This document shows, in pieces, positions 53,103 to 64,000 of a DNA stretch of 64,000 nt (within the stretch, counting starts at the first letter, position 1; each line of letters begins with the position of its first letter). The notes under the pieces are model-generated. The model did not search any database and had not been told where the DNA came from. It worked only from the letters and a program-made list of their open reading frames with translations. The DNA lies in NCBI GenBank assembly GCA_963693365.1, contig CAVNZM010000012.1:5890001-5954000 (forward strand), in the 5' to 3' direction. This stretch comes from Amoebidium appalachense (taxonomy: Eukaryota; Ichthyosporea). The translations under genes and the position numbers were made by a program.

Positions 53103-54491
53103 AATAGTGATTGATTAGCAAGCAGTTGTGGTTGAAAAGTTATGTGGCTAGAAGATAAATCAGAAGTTATTGTTAAGCAATATTAGGATATTAGGATATT
53201 ATGATTAGGCTTGGGCACTGCCGGAAAGTGCCTGGTTTTTACACTATCATATAGAAAATGTTCGTCAAAACGTCCTTCCTCGAAATTTGAACTGCCGGTT
53301 TACCACTGGGTTTCACTTGTATGCCAAGAGTATGTGCAAATTCATTAATATACATTAAAAAATATAAAAAAACATGCAAAGTCTCTCGACCCACTGTGCT
53401 ATATGATAGCTCCCACTGTGTGAGAAGAGAAGTCCATTCAACCACCTGCCCCAGACTCTTCTAAGAACCTCGAGGCACTTCACAGGCACCGTTGAACAGC
53501 CCCAGCAACGGCAAACCCGGGGGCAGGGGCCCCACAAGGGCACACACATACACAAGACTTAGCCGTTAAGTGTTTTCACCCCAAACAGACAGCGGTTGGT
53601 GCAGGGGTGTCACGGTGAACGAACATTACACCTTACACGGATTGGTTGACTCCTTTGTGTGAGGCATCAGCGGCTCGGTGCAAAGCAGCTGCTTGTAAGC
53701 ACAGGTTGTCACAGTGAACACATGTTTCTGAGCGGGTTACCGTCTGGGGGGCTGTTGCACTTGAGTGAGGGGCGGAGTCGTGGGATGTACGATGTACGGA
53801 AGAGAGGAACGGGAGAAGAAGCTATGGGGGGGTGAAGGGGAGGGAGGGGGGGGGGGGGGGGGGGGGGGCAGTATCAACTGTGGCTTGCACAGTAGTACTC
53901 CAAGCTGAACAATATAAAGGTGCCAGTTGCGTTTTTTTGTGTTTTCGTTTTATAATTTATTTGTGTCAGGTGTTCTTCTTGATTATTCATGATGGATGTG
54001 CGTGCACGTCTGGCTCCGAGTGGTGTGGAATATAGTGAGTGAGGCCTAGCATGCGTAGTGGTTGCTGATGCACATACTCCTGTACATGTTGCACGTCTGC
54101 ATGCGTAGTGGTTGCTGATGCACATACTCCTGTACATGTTGCACGTCTGAAGTATTTGGCTTCAACTGTCACGGTCAAAAAATTAAATGCATGTGCATAT
54201 GGCATAGCCGACACAACTTGCAATTGGTGCACAGCTGGAACTATGAATTCGCCCATCTTCCAGCTGAAGTATGTTAATAAATATCAGGTTTTAGGGCCCC
54301 TAGATCTCTGTACATGTGCCTTGTTCAGGTACAAGTTGTCCGGTCAGCCATCATCCCCGGGGGACACTGCGCACACATCGGTGAGTCGAAGTGTGTGCCT
54401 TGCCAGTTGTACGTGCCTACACTTGGTTATGTTATCATTTCTAGCCACCAAAGATCACGAAAGAGTATACACGCGCAGTTTGCATAGGCAT
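53103..54491. other. Spacer 3' of the Trp-rich gene
   Basis: No gene supported. It contains a G run at 53847-53868 and a perfect 50-bp tandem duplication (54049-54098 and 54099-54148). It ends in the target duplication of a transposon scar. Confidence 0.5.
54049..54148 (+). repeat. Perfect 50-bp tandem duplication
   Basis: Two identical head-to-tail units beginning gcatgcgtagtggttgctga. Absence of divergence implies recent origin. Confidence 0.95.
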
Positions 54492-54521
54492 CAAGGCCTC
54501 CTAGATACAACGGAGGCCATG
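54492..54521. mobile_element. 30-bp degenerate scar of the P-like transposon
   Basis: Starts CAAGGCCTCCTA, the first 12 nt of the transposon end, and finishes GGAGGCCATG, one base off the inverted end, with about 8 bp between. It is flanked by a perfect 8-bp duplication ATAGGCAT at 54484-54491 and 54522-54529. The duplication makes chance resemblance unlikely. Confidence 0.8.
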
Positions 54522-54529
54522 ATAGGCAT

Positions 54530-55304
54530 GCAGCGCTTATATGTGCTTGGCTATGGGACTATACAGTCAGCGTTATCCAGTTAATACTTTACTTGTGGCC
54601 AAAAGTCTTGTGGCATGGCCATCCGTCTAGTGATCACAGTATTTCATGTTGCCCTATGAGTGCGGCTGTCAAGGCATCGTGCGCAAGGATGCACACCCGC
54701 ATTCACGCACTGCCAGACTGCAGCCTTAGGCTAGCTGCATGATCCTTTACGAATTCAAGGCACTGCATATGGCCGGCCATAAAGCACGTAAGGCACTATA
54801 ACCTACATTTCCCGTGACATATGTACATGCGTGTGTGCACTTGCACGTCACCATTGATATCCTCCAGACTATAAACACTAATCCAGATCTAGACGTCGCA
54901 CATCTACACGTGCAAGCGGCCTGAATGTAAATTTGTGAACTGGCCGGGCCGCAAATCATGCACCTGGCGCCAGAACTTTTGTGGACCATGCATGTGCTAT
55001 ATTCCTACCCCCCCACCCCCCTCCCCCTCTTTTTTTTTTTTTTTTTAAAAAAAAAATAAAAACTATAGCTAAATCAATATTGGGCTCCATTCAAGTTTCG
55101 ATGCAGGGCTACGTACAAACACACTTCCAGACAACATCGGTGAACAAAGGGAAGAATGAAATTAGTCTTAGTTATATAGAGCGTGCCTCAGGACTGAGGT
55201 TGCCATTACGGTTGCGTATGTGCTCAGTCGCATGTACGTGTGTGTGTACTCAATGGTGGTCGTAGTGGTGGTGGTGTGTGCGTGTGATTATGTGTGTGTG
55301 TTTT

Positions 55305-55361
<57 letters not shown>

Positions 55362-55522
55362 TGGGACCAAAGTCATGCACAAGAGCAATAAACTATATTT
55401 ACTTTATTGGGCAGAACACCCAAGACCCCCGCCACATAGCGTCTCCACGAGGGCATATAGAGCTGCAACCAGTGACAGCCCAGTTCATAGCGTTTCAAGC
55501 AGCACACACAAAGGGTCTATGT
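54530..55522. other. 3' flank of the dihydrolipoamide dehydrogenase gene
   Basis: No gene supported. It contains a T run at 55030-55047 and a 55-nt G run at 55306-55360 shortly before the DLD stop codon. Confidence 0.55.
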
Positions 55523-63524
<8,002 letters not shown>

Positions 63525-63944
63525 CTGTAAAAGCACCATATGTGGTAAGTGGGGTGGGTGGAGATGGAAGGCCCTGGATGGTACTAGAAAAGGGTGGATG
63601 TATCGAGAAATGCTGCTTATATATAGAAAAGGGTATGCATATCTAGTAAAGGATACATTCATCTGGAAATGCATCTACGCAAAAATGGCTGCATGGATCT
63701 ACAAAAGAAGTGACGAACATTTCTATGCAGGATTCCGCCATGCATGAGAGGCGAGTGACACACAGCGCAGCTTGGTGCAAGGATCATTGATGAGTTCACC
63801 CACCCGCCATTGTTGACACTACGGATGTCGGCAAAGAACAGAATGGAGGACCATTACCCACCTTGGGTGTGTGCACCAGCGTGCGTGTGTTGATGTGGGA
63901 GTGTGTGCTTTTTTTTGGCGGGAAGAAAGTGATGTGGTGGTGGT

Positions 63945-64000
<56 letters not shown>
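63525..64000. other. DLD intron running off the window
   Basis: No further DLD exon is recognised. It holds short tandem-like tggatc/tctagaaa motifs at 63590-63720, a TG stretch and a terminal G run of 40 or more nt (63960-64000) at which the window ends. Confidence 0.6.

Noticed and set aside
54108-54584. 158-residue frame on the plus strand
   Set aside because: Runs through a tandem duplication and through the transposon scar with its target duplications; not credible as a conserved coding unit.

Overview
The window is eukaryotic nuclear DNA with intron-rich genes, GT-AG (rarely GC-AG) splice sites, a nested tRNA and DNA transposons. The gene set (annexin A7/A11-like, HAX1-like, SMIM12-like, MFSD11-like, a THAP-domain transposase) points to Holozoa. 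I favour a unicellular relative of animals or an early-branching animal but cannot name the species. The non-coding DNA is unusual: introns and spacers are packed with perfect G or C runs up to about 65 nt, long (TG)n/(CA)n, (GA)n/(CT)n and T-to-G or A-to-G homopolymer junctions. Most long open frames in the window are Pro/Gly/His/Cys/Ser-Leu translations of these repeats and are not genes.

Layout: (1) DHHC palmitoyltransferase, minus strand, 1564-10737, ten exons, with a tRNA-Ala(AGC) in one intron. (2) A complete P-element-like transposon, 10960-14171, inserted between the divergent palmitoyltransferase and annexin genes. (3) Annexin, plus strand, 15348-22591, ten exons. (4) A 40-bp palindromic scar of the same transposon family, 23251-23290, then an unrecognised open frame, 23383-24231. 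(5) A divergent pair: SMIM12-like (minus, 26325-28448) and HAX1-like (plus, 29290-32269). (6) An MFSD11/UNC93-like transporter, minus strand, 34182-45357, about twelve exons, with one apparent frameshift. (7) A gene-poor stretch, 45358-52556, containing a 1.5-kb non-autonomous hAT-like element, 50560-52095. (8) A single-exon secreted protein with a tryptophan-rich tail, 52557-53102. (9) A second transposon scar, 54492-54521. (10) Dihydrolipoamide dehydrogenase, minus strand, 55523-63524, thirteen exons, 5' end beyond the window.

The exon models were built by hand from codon phase, splice sites and remembered family motifs; for the DHHC, annexin, HAX1-like, SMIM12-like and DLD genes every exon phase is mutually consistent. 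The genes do not form a pathway: DLD and HAX1 are mitochondrial in animals, the others act at membranes.

The most interesting signal is the P-like family caught in three states: an intact insertion (36-bp terminal inverted repeats, internal 11-bp inverted repeats about 65 bp from both ends, 8-bp target duplication, THAP transposase) and two short palindromes, each flanked by its own perfect 8-bp duplication. The better scar keeps exactly 17 nt of one end, the length expected from the 17-nt staggered cut of Drosophila P transposase. This suggests past excision in this lineage.
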